Assembly: GCF_038002965.1 (NCBI RefSeq) | Contig: NZ_JBBOOE010000001.1 | Location: 3,763,001 to 3,827,000 of the forward strand | Length of the DNA stretch: 64,000 nt | Origin: Robertmurraya sp. FSL R5-0851 | Lineage (GTDB): Bacteria > Bacillota > Bacilli > Bacillales > Cytobacillaceae | Direction: 5' to 3' | Shown here: positions 1-8,666 of the stretch, piece after piece | Layout: each line of letters begins with the position of its first letter | Numbering within the stretch: the first letter of the stretch is position 1 | Program-made: the position numbers and the translations under genes | Notes under the pieces: model-generated | What the model was told of the DNA's origin: nothing | The model's input: only the letters and a program-made list of their open reading frames with translations | Database searches by the model: none

Positions 1-557
1 ATATTTGAAGCTAACTCGGTAGAAAAGAGTGTTCCGCTTTTTTGAGGCATCAAATGATAATTCTTTAACAGACTTTTGGCTGATAAAATATTGCTACCCT
101 TCCAGCTCCCAAAAATCGTTCCATCATCAGTTATAAACAGGCAAGAGGATGCGGATAAATGTTCATCTAGTTGTTTGATCATCGTCACTCTATTCCCAAG
201 TTCGAGATGATTTTTTAAAATAATCAGATGTTCTAGAAGTTGATCGTCAATTGGTTCGAGTAAGACTGTAATGATTCCATTGCAGCCTGCTCCTTGTCCC
301 CATGAGAGATCATCTTCCGCTTGCATATGGTAAACAACGGTTTGGGGTTCACTTGTTCCAAACCATTCTTTGGCTCGATACTCGAGATCGGTTTCTAGAC
401 AGCCGGCACTGAGGATGCCGGTCCTTAACCCATTTTGATGGAACAACATCGATGTTCCTTCTTTTCTATAGGCGGAGCCCTCCACTCGGATGATCGTTGC
501 AAGAACCCCCTCATTAGAAGTTGAAATCTTCTGTAGAATGTCATGGATTGCTTCCAT
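1..557 (-). CDS. XdhC/CoxI family protein (C-terminus cut by window edge)
   Basis: The reading frame starts at an ATG at 557 behind a strong AAGGAGG site (8-nt spacing) and stays open to base 1, so about 185 N-terminal residues are visible and the C-terminus lies outside the window. The N-terminal domain has the XdhC/CoxI hallmarks: a VRVEGSAYRKEGT-like start, the SAGCLE motif, and WGQGAGCNG followed by VLLEP. Family members help insert the molybdenum cofactor into xanthine dehydrogenase-type enzymes. The Rossmann domain expected at the C-terminus is only begun here. No partner dehydrogenase gene is visible in the window, so a role in purine catabolism is family knowledge and not shown by context. 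Confidence 0.85.
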   Translation of the reverse strand, partial: MEAIHDILQKISTSNEGVLATIIRVEGSAYRKEGTSMLFHQNGLRTGILSAGCLETDLEYRAKEWFGTSEPQTVVYHMQAEDDLSWGQGAGCNGIITVLLEPIDDQLLEHLIILKNHLELGNRVTMIKQLDEHLSASSCLFITDDGTIFGSWKGSNILSAKSLLKNYHLMPQKSGTLFSTELASN

Positions 558-711
558 CCGTGCGTCCTCCTTGAATTTTCGTATAATTCAGTGTATTTAT
601 GAATCATACCAAATTAAAAAAGGGAAATGTATAATATTGTAAGGTAACCTGACATAGAAAGTTAAAATGGGGAAGCATTTGAAAACAAAGAAGATCTCTT
701 GTTAAGAGCTG

Positions 712-1040
712 GGATTCGAACTCTGGTTGCGCTTTCTGCTCTTGCTCCTGTCTGAATGAACCATTGATTCAGACTCAAGGCTTGTTTTCGGGCCCAGTGC
801 TGTCTCAATTCACCTTTGATTCGGACTTTGGTGGCGCTTTCGGCTCTTGCTCCTGTCCGAATGAACCCTTGATTCGGACTCTACCATTGTTTTCAAGCCC
901 AGTGCTGTCTCAATTCACCTTTGATTCGGACTTTGGTGGCGCTTTCGGCTCTTGCTCCTGTCCGAATGAACCTTTGATTCGGACTCTACCATTGTTTTCA
1001 TGCCCAGTGCTGTCTCAATCCACCCTTGATTCGGGCTCAA
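712..1040. repeat. 105-bp tandem repeat, about three copies, each with a hairpin
   Basis: The phrase GCCCAGTGCTGTCTCAAT begins at 792, 897 and 1002, giving an exact 105-bp period; the first copy is more diverged. Each unit holds the dyad GTCCGAAT / ATTCGGAC around a 9-nt loop, so it can fold as a hairpin on either strand. The rest of the 630-bp gap between the xdhC-like gene and the MFS gene shows no gene. Because 105 is divisible by three, a 144-codon frame stays open through it by chance. Confidence 0.85.
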
Positions 1041-1137
1041 TAATAAATTTCGAGCGCAATCCTGTCACAATCCACCTCTCACCCAGACAAAACCACCGTT
1101 CCCATAACCTCTTTTGCCGAAACCATCCACACAAAAA

Positions 1138-1163
1138 GGACTCGGATTTAAAAATCCGAGTCC
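1138..1163 (-). terminator. Rho-independent terminator of the MarR/MFS operon
   Basis: A perfect 12-bp stem (GGACTCGGATTT with its complement, 2-nt loop) lies just past the MFS stop codon and on the minus strand is followed by TTTTTG. Confidence 0.85.
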
Positions 1164-1190
1164 ACTCCTCCAAAATAACAACGAACCAAA

Positions 1191-2423
1191 CTAATTAGCC
1201 CGCTTATTCAATTCCGTACGATAAGTTGCTTCCACGTTCTTGCTGATGGACTTTCTTAGATTAAAGTAAATGTATACAGCCATTCCTACTAGCACATAAA
1301 ACGATCCGTAAAAGTATAGTTGGCTAAAGGAAAGCCCAGATGCTAGTAGTCCAACGATATAGGAGCCAAGACCAATTCCCATATCAAACACAGATAAAAA
1401 GGTGGCGGTTGCCATGGCTCTTCGTTTCGGTGGGGCAGACTGTATGGCGATGGTTTGGAAGGTTGGGAACAAAGTACCCCAACCAAGGCCAATAAAAGCA
1501 GCTGCAAGCAAAAAGATAAAACCTGATGATGCTTGACTCAGAATGAACAAACCAATGGAGAAAAGAACAATCCCAGGAAACACAATGATATTTGCTCCAA
1601 ATTGATCAAACCATCTTCCAGTAAAGGGACGCGACACTAAGAGCACAATGGCATAAACGACGAAGAAAAAGCTTGCGACGTGTCCTAAATGGATCTCATT
1701 TGCATACACAGAGATGAATGAAATGATCGATGAATAGATAATCGCAAAGAAAGCACCCGTTATGGCAATCGGTAATGCGGTTTTCTCAAAAAGTGAACCT
1801 GTTGTAAACTTAGTTGGTTCCTTTGAAGTTTCTCTCTGCTCCTTTGTTTTTGATAAAGTGAAACCTGCAACAAGTCCACCTAATGAAGCAACAAGCGCAA
1901 TCATAAGCATCAAGGTAATGCCGCCACTTTGCATGGAAGTCAGCCCGAGATAAGGACCAATGACCATTGCTAGTGCCGAGGACAAGATAAAATATCCCAT
2001 CCCTTCCCCTCTTCTTTTTTCAGGGATAATATCCGCTACGATTGAACCTGTAGCAGTCGTTGCCATCCCAAAGCTTAACCCGTGAATCAATCTTACGGTT
2101 AAAAGTTGTGGAACACTATTCGAAAAGAAATACAAAAGGGTGGTCGCAAGAAATAATACTAATGAAGTGATTAAAATGATTCTTCCGCCATATTTTTCGA
2201 TTAGTTTTCCTGAAAAGGGGCGAATAATAATCGCTGCTAGAAGAAATGCCGTAGTAAGTAAACCAGCTGAGGATTTGGATGCTCCTAAGTCGTTAACGAT
2301 GTAAACGGGTAATGTTACTAAAAGAAAATAGAAGCTCATAAATAAAAAGAAATTGCTAGCTGAAACTGCAATAAAGTTTCTAGTCCACAATTTTGTTTGT
2401 GTATTATCATCCAAGATGTTCAC
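1191..2423 (-). CDS. MFS transporter, drug-efflux (DHA1-like) type
   Basis: About 410 residues with twelve predicted membrane spans. The first-half loop motif RPFSGKLIEKYGGR (about residues 68-81) is echoed in the second half by RPFTGRWFDQFG near residue 265, the duplicated motif-A pattern of major facilitator transporters. It sits 6 bp behind a MarR-type regulator, and the regulator's TAG stop overlaps the AGGGAG ribosome binding site, so the two are translated together. The annotated GTG start leaves only 2 nt to that site; a TTG three codons later is equally plausible. By family and context it is probably an efflux pump under MarR control; the substrate cannot be read from sequence. Confidence 0.85.
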   Translation of the reverse strand: MNILDDNTQTKLWTRNFIAVSASNFFLFMSFYFLLVTLPVYIVNDLGASKSSAGLLTTAFLLAAIIIRPFSGKLIEKYGGRIILITSLVLFLATTLLYFFSNSVPQLLTVRLIHGLSFGMATTATGSIVADIIPEKRRGEGMGYFILSSALAMVIGPYLGLTSMQSGGITLMLMIALVASLGGLVAGFTLSKTKEQRETSKEPTKFTTGSLFEKTALPIAITGAFFAIIYSSIISFISVYANEIHLGHVASFFFVVYAIVLLVSRPFTGRWFDQFGANIIVFPGIVLFSIGLFILSQASSGFIFLLAAAFIGLGWGTLFPTFQTIAIQSAPPKRRAMATATFLSVFDMGIGLGSYIVGLLASGLSFSQLYFYGSFYVLVGMAVYIYFNLRKSISKNVEATYRTELNKRAN

Positions 2424-2429
2424 AACTCC

Positions 2430-2843
2430 CTATAATTTTTTTAACCATGTGGTCACCATGACTCGCAGTTTCTTTTGATCATGTTCTGAAAGACTGCTAA
2501 CGATTTGATTATTCACATTCATAACGGCTTGCTCCCAAACCGGATAGCTCGTGATTGCTTTTTCGGTGAGTCCAATGTACTTTTTACGTCGGTCTTCCCC
2601 TTCCGTCTGTTCAACAAGTCCCAGCTTTTGAAGCTTCTGAATGGTTCTTGTCATCGGTGGAGCTTCAATGGCTAAATAATGGCATAGCTCCTTTTGGGTC
2701 ATAGATCCTTTTTCCTTAAGCACAAATAAAACGGACCATTGAGAGCTGTAAATTTCAAACGGTTCTAAAGCCGCATTTATTCTTTTAGTCAGGTTCCTTG
2801 AAAGTTGGTGGATACTATGAAATAGTTCGTGATTCTCCTCCAT
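2430..2843 (-). CDS. MarR family transcriptional regulator
   Basis: 137 residues with the winged-helix core of the MarR family: MTQKELCHYLAIE as the recognition region (about residues 48-60) and the wing motif GEDRRKKYIGLT (about 82-93). The start ATG follows GGAGAGG at 7 nt. It is the first gene of an operon with the MFS pump. MarR proteins bind palindromes as dimers and release DNA on ligand binding; a good palindrome lies 44-67 bp upstream of the start, so auto-repression is likely. The ligand is unknown. Confidence 0.9.
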   Translation of the reverse strand: MEENHELFHSIHQLSRNLTKRINAALEPFEIYSSQWSVLFVLKEKGSMTQKELCHYLAIEAPPMTRTIQKLQKLGLVEQTEGEDRRKKYIGLTEKAITSYPVWEQAVMNVNNQIVSSLSEHDQKKLRVMVTTWLKKL

Positions 2844-2886
2844 ATAAATACCTCTCCTTACCTATCCGTATGATTACTATATCACA

Positions 2887-2910
2887 AATTAGTTACCTAG
2901 GTAAGTAATT
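2887..2910. promoter_or_regulatory. Palindromic operator upstream of marR
   Basis: The core TTACCTAGGTAA (2893-2904) is a perfect 12-bp palindrome; extended to 24 bp there is one mismatched pair (AATTA/TAATT outer arms). It lies just upstream of a plausible minus-strand -10 (TATAGT), where a MarR dimer would block RNA polymerase. Confidence 0.65.
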
Positions 2911-2920
2911 TACAATAAAA

Positions 2921-2947
2921 AGGGCACCCGCGAAAAACGAAGTGCCT
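2921..2947 (-). terminator. Terminator of the soluble chemoreceptor gene
   Basis: On the minus strand AGGCAC pairs with GTGCCCT across a loop and is followed by TTTTTATT, 18 bp past the chemoreceptor stop codon. Confidence 0.6.
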
Positions 2948-2964
2948 GTTTGAATCGTTCATTT

Positions 2965-3783
2965 TTATAATTTATTAGCAAATTCTCCGAGCTTCTTTGA
3001 AAGTTTTTCAATTTCCTCAACCAAGGAAGAAATCTCATGAATGGACTGCGCTTGTTCATCACCAACTGTGGCAATTTTTTCAATCGATTTTCCCATATGG
3101 TTCGTTGCTTTTTGAATTTGTGAGGTGATTTCACTGACCTTTTGTGTGGACGATACGGTTTCTCTCGAAAATTTCCGAATCTCGTTTGCCACTACTTCAA
3201 ATCCTTTACCATGCTGTCCTGCTCGAGCCGCTTCAATTGCTGCATTCAAACCGAGTAAGTTCGTCTGATCCGCAACTTTCTTGATCATTGACAAAACGAC
3301 ATCCGTTTCTTTCACATTCTCTCCTGCTTGGCTCGACTGTTCGAGGAGCTCCTTTGATAGTCGGACTAAGGATTCAGATCCTGTCGACACTGCATTAATT
3401 TGTTCCGTAGCGAGCGACAAGGAATTCGAGATTTTCTCAGCAATGGCTCTTAGTTCACTCTGTTTTCTAATTTGAACGGCTATGCCTCCAATGACCTTGT
3501 TATTCTCATCATGAAGGGGAAGAGCCGTACCTGTAAATTCAAATCCATAAAAATCTTTTGGTACTTCTGCTTGCAACCTTTTATTTTGTCGAATGGCCAC
3601 GGAAAGGGGTTCTTCTCGATGAATTTTTTGTCCTACTTTAATGTTTAAATCAATATTATCACCTGGAAAATAGGCAATAAATTCTTCAAGATTACAGACA
3701 GCCATCGATAAATCAGCAGGAATGGCTGCTTTAAATACTGGGATGTATTCAACTAATTGTTGTAATGAGTTTATTTTATTCAA
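2965..3783 (-). CDS. Soluble methyl-accepting chemotaxis-type signalling protein
   Basis: 272 residues without membrane spans. An N-terminal sensory domain of about 110 residues, PAS-like in look, ends in GGIAVQIRK. The C-terminal signalling domain contains the conserved hairpin tip [18 protein letters not shown] (172-189) followed by [15 protein letters not shown]. This layout matches short cytoplasmic receptors such as B. subtilis YfmS, which signal to CheA from inside the cell. The signalling helices are short compared with transmembrane receptors. It is monocistronic with its own terminator. The sensed signal is unknown. Confidence 0.85.
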   Translation of the reverse strand: MNKINSLQQLVEYIPVFKAAIPADLSMAVCNLEEFIAYFPGDNIDLNIKVGQKIHREEPLSVAIRQNKRLQAEVPKDFYGFEFTGTALPLHDENNKVIGGIAVQIRKQSELRAIAEKISNSLSLATEQINAVSTGSESLVRLSKELLEQSSQAGENVKETDVVLSMIKKVADQTNLLGLNAAIEAARAGQHGKGFEVVANEIRKFSRETVSSTQKVSEITSQIQKATNHMGKSIEKIATVGDEQAQSIHEISSLVEEIEKLSKKLGEFANKL

Positions 3784-3941
3784 AACGTGCTCTCCTGTTC
3801 GTTTTCTTCTACTTTATAAATGGTATAATTACCTTATTAATGGAAATTCACCACTACTAGAATAAATCTAGTTACTTTTTTTTACAAGTGGTTATTTATA
3901 TAGAACCTATTTTTATAGGTTTATTTAAAGGGGGAAAAAGA

Positions 3942-4856
3942 TTGGCTCCAATTATTCAAGTAGAAGGAATTCAAAAACAATTCGATGCTCGGCCTGTTTT
4001 ATATGATGTATCTTTCACCGTTAATAAAGGCGATATTGTTGGGTTGCTAGGACCCAATGGCAGTGGAAAGACAACCATCATTCGATTATTAAATGGTGTC
4101 ATCGAAGCCACAGCGGGAAAGATACTCGTCAACAATTGGGATCCACATTCACAAGGTCATGAAATTCGAAAAATCAGCGGTATACTTACAGATGGTGCAG
4201 GTCTTTATCACGAAATGAGTGGTGTTGATAATCTTAGGTTTTTCGGGAAACTTTATGGAGTAAATGATGAAACGAGGATTCAACAATTACTTGAGGACTT
4301 TCAACTGGCCGACCATCAGCAGAAAAAAGTGGGTACCTATAGCACAGGAATGAAACGTAGATTAGGAATCATTAAAGCCATCTTACATAACCCGACCATC
4401 CTGTTCTTAGATGAACCAACCAATGGATTGGATCCAGAAGGTATTCAAATGGTCCTTCAAAATATCCATACACTAAACAAGCAATACGGCACCACGATCT
4501 TCCTTTGCTCTCATATTCTGCACCAGATAGAAAGCGTTTGTTCACAATATTTATTTTTGGATCATGGCACCATTATTGAGTCAGGTACCAAGTCAGAATT
4601 GGAAACAAAATACATCAAAGAAATCTCTGTAAAAATTGAAACAAATGCCGTAGTAAATGAATTAAATCCTCTTTATAAAGTGGTCAAACAGGACGGCTCT
4701 TACATCACCTTTATCCTGCAAACAAAAGAGCAACTTCCAAGATTATTAGAGGAGATATTGAAGAAGCAATTCTGGATTCACCATGTTGAGATTCAAAATA
4801 GAGATTTAGAGAGCTTGTATTTTCAGATTAGAGGTGTGAAAAATGAAGATAAATAG
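3942..4856 (+). CDS. ABC transporter ATP-binding protein
   Basis: About 304 residues when started at the TTG at 3942, which has AAAGGGGG 7 nt upstream; a frame open further upstream to 3888 has no ribosome binding site. Walker A GPNGSGKT (37-44), signature STGMKRRL (about 133-140) and Walker B ILFLDEPTNGLDPEG (from 153) are intact. The C-terminal 80 residues are typical of ABC-2-type exporter ATPases (CcmA/NatA/YhaQ-like). It overlaps the downstream permease gene by 14 bp, so the two form an exporter. Substrate unknown; drug, bacteriocin or lipid export are all possible. Confidence 0.9.
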   Translation: MAPIIQVEGIQKQFDARPVLYDVSFTVNKGDIVGLLGPNGSGKTTIIRLLNGVIEATAGKILVNNWDPHSQGHEIRKISGILTDGAGLYHEMSGVDNLRFFGKLYGVNDETRIQQLLEDFQLADHQQKKVGTYSTGMKRRLGIIKAILHNPTILFLDEPTNGLDPEGIQMVLQNIHTLNKQYGTTIFLCSHILHQIESVCSQYLFLDHGTIIESGTKSELETKYIKEISVKIETNAVVNELNPLYKVVKQDGSYITFILQTKEQLPRLLEEILKKQFWIHHVEIQNRDLESLYFQIRGVKNEDK

Positions 4857-5679
4857 GCATGTAGTGTGGACAATAGCCATGAAAGATATTAAAGGCATAA
4901 CAAGTAATAAACAAGTGCTCATCGGTCTGATTATCCTGCCGTTAATTTTCGCGGTCATTTTTCCTGCTGCATTTATTTTACTTATTCATTTTGTTTCTCT
5001 CACCTCTTCTGATATTGAGATCATGACAAACACTATTATTTCTGGTCTACCTAACGGCGGTATTAAAGATACGATTAACGCGTTACCGTCCTTTAACCAT
5101 CAAATCATTTATGTAATCGTAAACTATTTGTTAGGTTCCATGTTTCTACTTATTCCCGTAATCAATTCGATGATGATTGCTCTTAATAGTTTTGTTGGAG
5201 AAAAGGAAAGAGGCACCTTAGAGAGCTTGTTATTTGCACCGATCACAGTAAAAGAACTGTTTATTGGAAAGGTACTATCCGCTTTTGTGCCCACCATGGT
5301 GTTAACAATCGGCAGCTTTGTCCTTTTTGGTGTGATTACGACTGCTATTACGTATCCAATCTTTAACGGTTTTATTTTTCCAAATACCAACTGGATATTA
5401 CTCGTATTTTGGTTATCACCAATCATTACATTATTTACGATTTTAATAGAAGTATTAGTGTCTGCAAGGTCAAAAAGCTTTCAGGAAGCTCAGCAAATTG
5501 GTGGATTGGTCGTCCTTCCAATCGTTGGATTATTCGTTGGTCAAGCGACAGGAATGCTCATTATTAGCCCGATCATCCTTCTTTTGGTTGGCCTTTTCTT
5601 ATTGATAATTAACGTGCTACTGCTTTTCTTAATATCTAAATACAATAACCGAAACACCTTATTTGAAAGCCAAGTGTAA
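4843..5679 (+). CDS. ABC-2 type transporter permease
   Basis: 278 residues with about six membrane spans and a large loop after the first (about residues 45-85). The segment EKERGTLESLLFAPI (about 123-137) is the conserved cytoplasmic coupling motif of ABC-2 permeases such as NatB and YhaP. The start overlaps the ATPase gene by 14 bp. It would form the membrane part of the exporter with the upstream ATPase. A strong bidirectional hairpin ends the transcript. Confidence 0.88.
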   Translation: MKINRHVVWTIAMKDIKGITSNKQVLIGLIILPLIFAVIFPAAFILLIHFVSLTSSDIEIMTNTIISGLPNGGIKDTINALPSFNHQIIYVIVNYLLGSMFLLIPVINSMMIALNSFVGEKERGTLESLLFAPITVKELFIGKVLSAFVPTMVLTIGSFVLFGVITTAITYPIFNGFIFPNTNWILLVFWLSPIITLFTILIEVLVSARSKSFQEAQQIGGLVVLPIVGLFVGQATGMLIISPIILLLVGLFLLIINVLLLFLISKYNNRNTLFESQV

Positions 5680-5685
5680 TAAAAG

Positions 5686-5715
5686 AGAAAAGGTACAGAC
5701 AAATGTACCTTTTCT
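5686..5715. terminator. Bidirectional terminator between ABC exporter and germination operon
   Basis: A 12-bp perfect stem AGAAAAGGTACA / TGTACCTTTTCT with a 6-nt loop lies between convergent genes; T-rich tracts flank it on both strands. Confidence 0.85.
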
Positions 5716-6092
5716 TATTCAATTACTCCGGTTTCTGTAATTAACACTTTACTCGATACTTTGAAAGTAGTATTGGGATAGACTTCATGCCACTTTTCCG
5801 GATCAAAATTTCTTGTTTTAGTTTTAGCTAAAGCACCGATTCCAATTGGATCGATGCCTTTATCCCGGAAACGATTCAGCAACTCTTCTGTTCGTTTATT
5901 TATTTGCTCTTCCAATGACTTTCCAGCTAAATCGATGACCTTTGGATCAAGGGTTTTACCTGAATATTCTCGTATATGCGCTTCTAATTTGACACGTAAC
6001 TTTACCTTAGGCTGAGTTAATGGGTCCTCGATTTCATACTTCCTTTTCGTCGTTATATTGTACGTAGTGACATAATCCTCCCCTACTTTAAA
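5715..6092 (-). pseudogene. gerC-like spore germination lipoprotein, C-terminal fragment
   Basis: This is the 3' part of a Ger(x)C family gene cut off by an insertion sequence. Read through the junction it continues TFKVGEDYVTTYNITTKRK and runs to FRDKGIDPIGIGALAKTKT and FKVSSKVLITETGVIE, the typical Ger(x)C C-terminus. Removing the element plus one TTTAAA copy joins it in frame to the 230-residue N-terminal fragment, giving a 353-residue protein. The fragment alone has no start codon with a ribosome binding site near the break, so it is probably not made. Confidence 0.9.
6087..6092. repeat. Target-site duplication, left copy (TTTAAA)
   Basis: TTTAAA directly precedes the left inverted repeat and recurs at 7977-7982 after the right inverted repeat. 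Confidence 0.85.
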
Positions 6093-6118
6093 TAGACTCT
6101 CGGCATTCGCCGAGTTAG

Positions 6119-6149
6119 ATGGTACAAGGATTTTCTTGTACCATTTTTA
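6119..6149 (+). terminator. Inward-facing terminator at the IS left end
   Basis: ATGGTACAAG and CTTGTACCAT form a perfect 10-bp stem with a 6-nt loop, followed by TTTTATTT. It would stop outside transcription from entering the transposase gene, a common way insertion sequences limit their own expression. Confidence 0.75.
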
Positions 6150-6307
6150 TTTGATTCCTCCTACTTTTAGTAGGGGGATGTTTCACGTTTTATAAGAAGA
6201 ATTGGAAATTCCTCAGTGAAATTTTGTTGATTTTTTTGTCGAAAATACTTGACTTTTTGAAAACACCACAATAATCGCCGGCGAAGGGATTTATTTCCTT
6301 ATAAACC

Positions 6308-7825
6308 GTGAATTGGGGTGTTGAGGTGAAGCCAACTGTCGTTAGTCATGAAGATTACCAAAACTTCGTTTTAGAACAATTAAGAAAGCATTACTCTGGT
6401 AACGTCCTTACTATTGTAAATAATGATTGGCCCATTATTTACAAGTTATGGATCACTGACCTTTCTCAGATTACCTCGTGGCTTCGGAGCTCTTATTCGA
6501 ATAAAGGTCCGGAGCCTCGTGATCCGTCTTCTATGATGCGCTCTTACCTTTTGCTTCTTTTGGCTAAACCAACTCTCAGTATTACTGAATGGGTTGATGA
6601 ATTGTATCGAGTGCCTTTCTATGCCATCATGAGTGGCTTTGAACCGGGGAAAGTTCCTGGTATAGGGACTTTCTACGATTTTTTCCACCGTTTATGGGGA
6701 AGGGATAACGCTAATATAAAACCCAATATCAAACCGAAACGCCAAAAAAAGAAAAAGAAGAAACCCAAGAAAGGCGAAAAAGCGTCCCCATCAAGTCCAG
6801 GTATAGTTAGAAAGTTAATCGATCGTTTTTTTCGTTATGATGCTAAGAAAAAAGTGCTGCCAAGCGATCGATTATTTGAATTATTTCAATCTCAATTTCT
6901 CCATGTATCAGCGAACCTAGGCTTACTCGGAGACTTGGACGCTCTAGGGGTTGTCGGAGACGGTACCCCGATTGAAACGGCTAGATTTCCAAGAAGCAAG
7001 CGTACTTGTGAATGCAGTGCCCAAGGACTAACGAATTGTAACCATCCTCGTCATTATTCCCAACCTGACATCGACTCAGGGTGGGACAGTTCACGGGAAC
7101 GCTACTTCAACGGATACCATCTCTACATGTTATCCACTAGCGACAGTCGATACGACCTACCCTTGTATCCAAGACTTCAACCAGCTTCCCGGCATGATTC
7201 TGTCAGTCTTGTTGCCAGTTCTATTGAATTTTCGCAACGCACTACCTTGGGCACAATTGGTAAGATTCTCTTGGATGCTGCTCATGATGCGGAACCTATT
7301 TATGAATTGCTAGATCATTATAATATCGAGCCTTTCATTGATCTGAATGTTCGAACCAAGAAAAATTTCAGCACTGAAAGCGATATACAAATATCTCCCG
7401 AAGGGACACCAATTTGTTCTGCAGGGTTAAAAATGAAGCCCAATGGTTTTGATAAATCCAAAAACCGGCAGAAATGGAGATGTCCACTCGCATGCGGCAC
7501 AAAAATTACTTGTGAGAATCCCTGTTCTAAAGCTAAATACGGTCGAACATTTCATACATTCCGGAAGGACAACCTTCGGTTGTTTACTAAGACTCCGAGA
7601 ACGTCTGAAAAGTGGAAGCTAACTTATAAGCGTCGTACATCTGTAGAACGGTCGAACAAACGTGAAAAGGTTGATTATCATTTAGAATTAGGTCGTCATC
7701 GTTCCACGAAAATGTGGTACATTCGGACTTATGCCATTATGATGTGCCAACATATTGATGCTTGGTACGACGTTAAAAAAGAAAAGCTGAATCTCGAAAA
7801 TGTCATTTTTAAAAAGTCTGCTTAA
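6308..7825 (+). CDS. IS transposase, DDE type (IS4-like superfamily)
   Basis: 505 residues from the GTG at 6308; a GTG at 6326 with GGGGT upstream is an alternative start. A lysine-rich stretch (about residues 143-160) follows the N-terminal DNA-binding region. A Cys/His cluster (CECSAQGLTNCNHPRH, about 234-249) and a second one (CPLACG to CENPC) suggest metal binding. Likely catalytic residues are Asp in VVGDGTPIE, Asp in LLDAAHDAEP and Glu in RRTSVERSNKREK near the C-terminus. The frame is intact, so the element may be active. Confidence 0.85.
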   Translation: MNWGVEVKPTVVSHEDYQNFVLEQLRKHYSGNVLTIVNNDWPIIYKLWITDLSQITSWLRSSYSNKGPEPRDPSSMMRSYLLLLLAKPTLSITEWVDELYRVPFYAIMSGFEPGKVPGIGTFYDFFHRLWGRDNANIKPNIKPKRQKKKKKKPKKGEKASPSSPGIVRKLIDRFFRYDAKKKVLPSDRLFELFQSQFLHVSANLGLLGDLDALGVVGDGTPIETARFPRSKRTCECSAQGLTNCNHPRHYSQPDIDSGWDSSRERYFNGYHLYMLSTSDSRYDLPLYPRLQPASRHDSVSLVASSIEFSQRTTLGTIGKILLDAAHDAEPIYELLDHYNIEPFIDLNVRTKKNFSTESDIQISPEGTPICSAGLKMKPNGFDKSKNRQKWRCPLACGTKITCENPCSKAKYGRTFHTFRKDNLRLFTKTPRTSEKWKLTYKRRTSVERSNKREKVDYHLELGRHRSTKMWYIRTYAIMMCQHIDAWYDVKKEKLNLENVIFKKSA

Positions 7826-7973
7826 TCATTTTTAAAAATTTTATAAGCAAGGCTTATTTGGTATGCATTTTTTTGAAAAAGGAAATGAAAAAAAGGAATT
7901 TTCATCGAATCGAAGCTAATTTCCAGTTATTTTTTTACAAATCCCATAAAAATGACTTAGTTATTCCGAGAGT

Positions 7974-8666
7974 CTATTTAAAGGTATAGGAACCATTCCT
8001 AAAATTCTCCATAAGTGCTTTGAAAAAAAACATATCACTATCATTTAGATAATCTACAGCTTTATCTCTTTTGAATAAGGCGATTCCAATAATCTTCACT
8101 TTATTTCCTGTCAATTTCACATAGGGAAGAAAAGGTTCCTTTACTTTTGAATAATACGAGTACATAAATAAATGTAAATTCGATCGAGGTAGCTCCCTGT
8201 ACCTCATATTATGTTCAAATAAGGTATTTAAATAGGCTCCTGTTCCAAGGTTTCCAAGATTCTTCTCCAGTATCTCATCCGCTTTGCCATCAACAACAGC
8301 CAAATACAATCGAGAACCAATGGCCGCATCACGTTCAAATGTATCCGTTATTTCGTATATTCCTCTTTCCGCTAATTCTTTTCCGAAGAGAACGACTTCA
8401 ATTCCCCCATTTTCTAATGGGTCCGCTGATTTCATTTGGGATTGTCGGTTAATTTCTTTGCTTACTCTAGCCACACTCATAAAGGATTCATTAGATATAC
8501 TTTTATCCGCTTTATAAACCGGGATTACGATGGTTCCTTTTACTTCTCCATCATCTCTAGCATCATAACCAACCGCACTCATAATATTGATATCATCGAT
8601 GATTTTTTGCTCTACACAACCTGTTAGAAACATCATGGAAATCAGTAAAAAAATGACTTTCCTCAT
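7974..8666 (-). pseudogene. gerC-like spore germination lipoprotein, N-terminal fragment
   Basis: 230 residues beginning with a lipoprotein signal peptide (LLISMMFLTGC, lipobox Cys at 17) and the Ger(x)C N-terminal domain. The start ATG overlaps the gerB stop codon by 4 bp. The insertion sequence adds an in-frame stop right after GSYTFK, which is the inner edge of the target duplication. Ger(x)C proteins are lipoprotein subunits of germinant receptors in the spore inner membrane. The fragment could still be made and lipidated but lacks about 123 C-terminal residues. Confidence 0.92.

Larger units (their letters stand above)
6093..7976 (+). mobile_element. Insertion sequence, 1,884 bp, DDE transposase, inserted in gerC
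   Basis: The ends carry an 11-bp perfect inverted repeat TAGACTCTCGG (6093-6103 and 7966-7976 reversed), flanked by 6-bp TTTAAA duplications. One transposase gene fills most of it, on the strand opposite to gerC. A subterminal palindrome CTCGGC-ATTC-GCCGAG overlaps the left end. Length and gene layout fit IS4/IS5-superfamily elements, but I cannot assign the exact family. Duplications and repeats are exact, so the insertion looks recent. Confidence 0.92.

Noticed and set aside
764..1198. 144-codon open frame across the 105-bp repeats
   Set aside because: The period is a multiple of three, so the frame stays open without selection; no ribosome binding site and the product is only repeat translation.
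3888..3941. Longer N-terminus for the ABC ATPase
   Set aside because: The 18 extra codons have no ribosome binding site, while the TTG at 3942 has an excellent one and matches family length.
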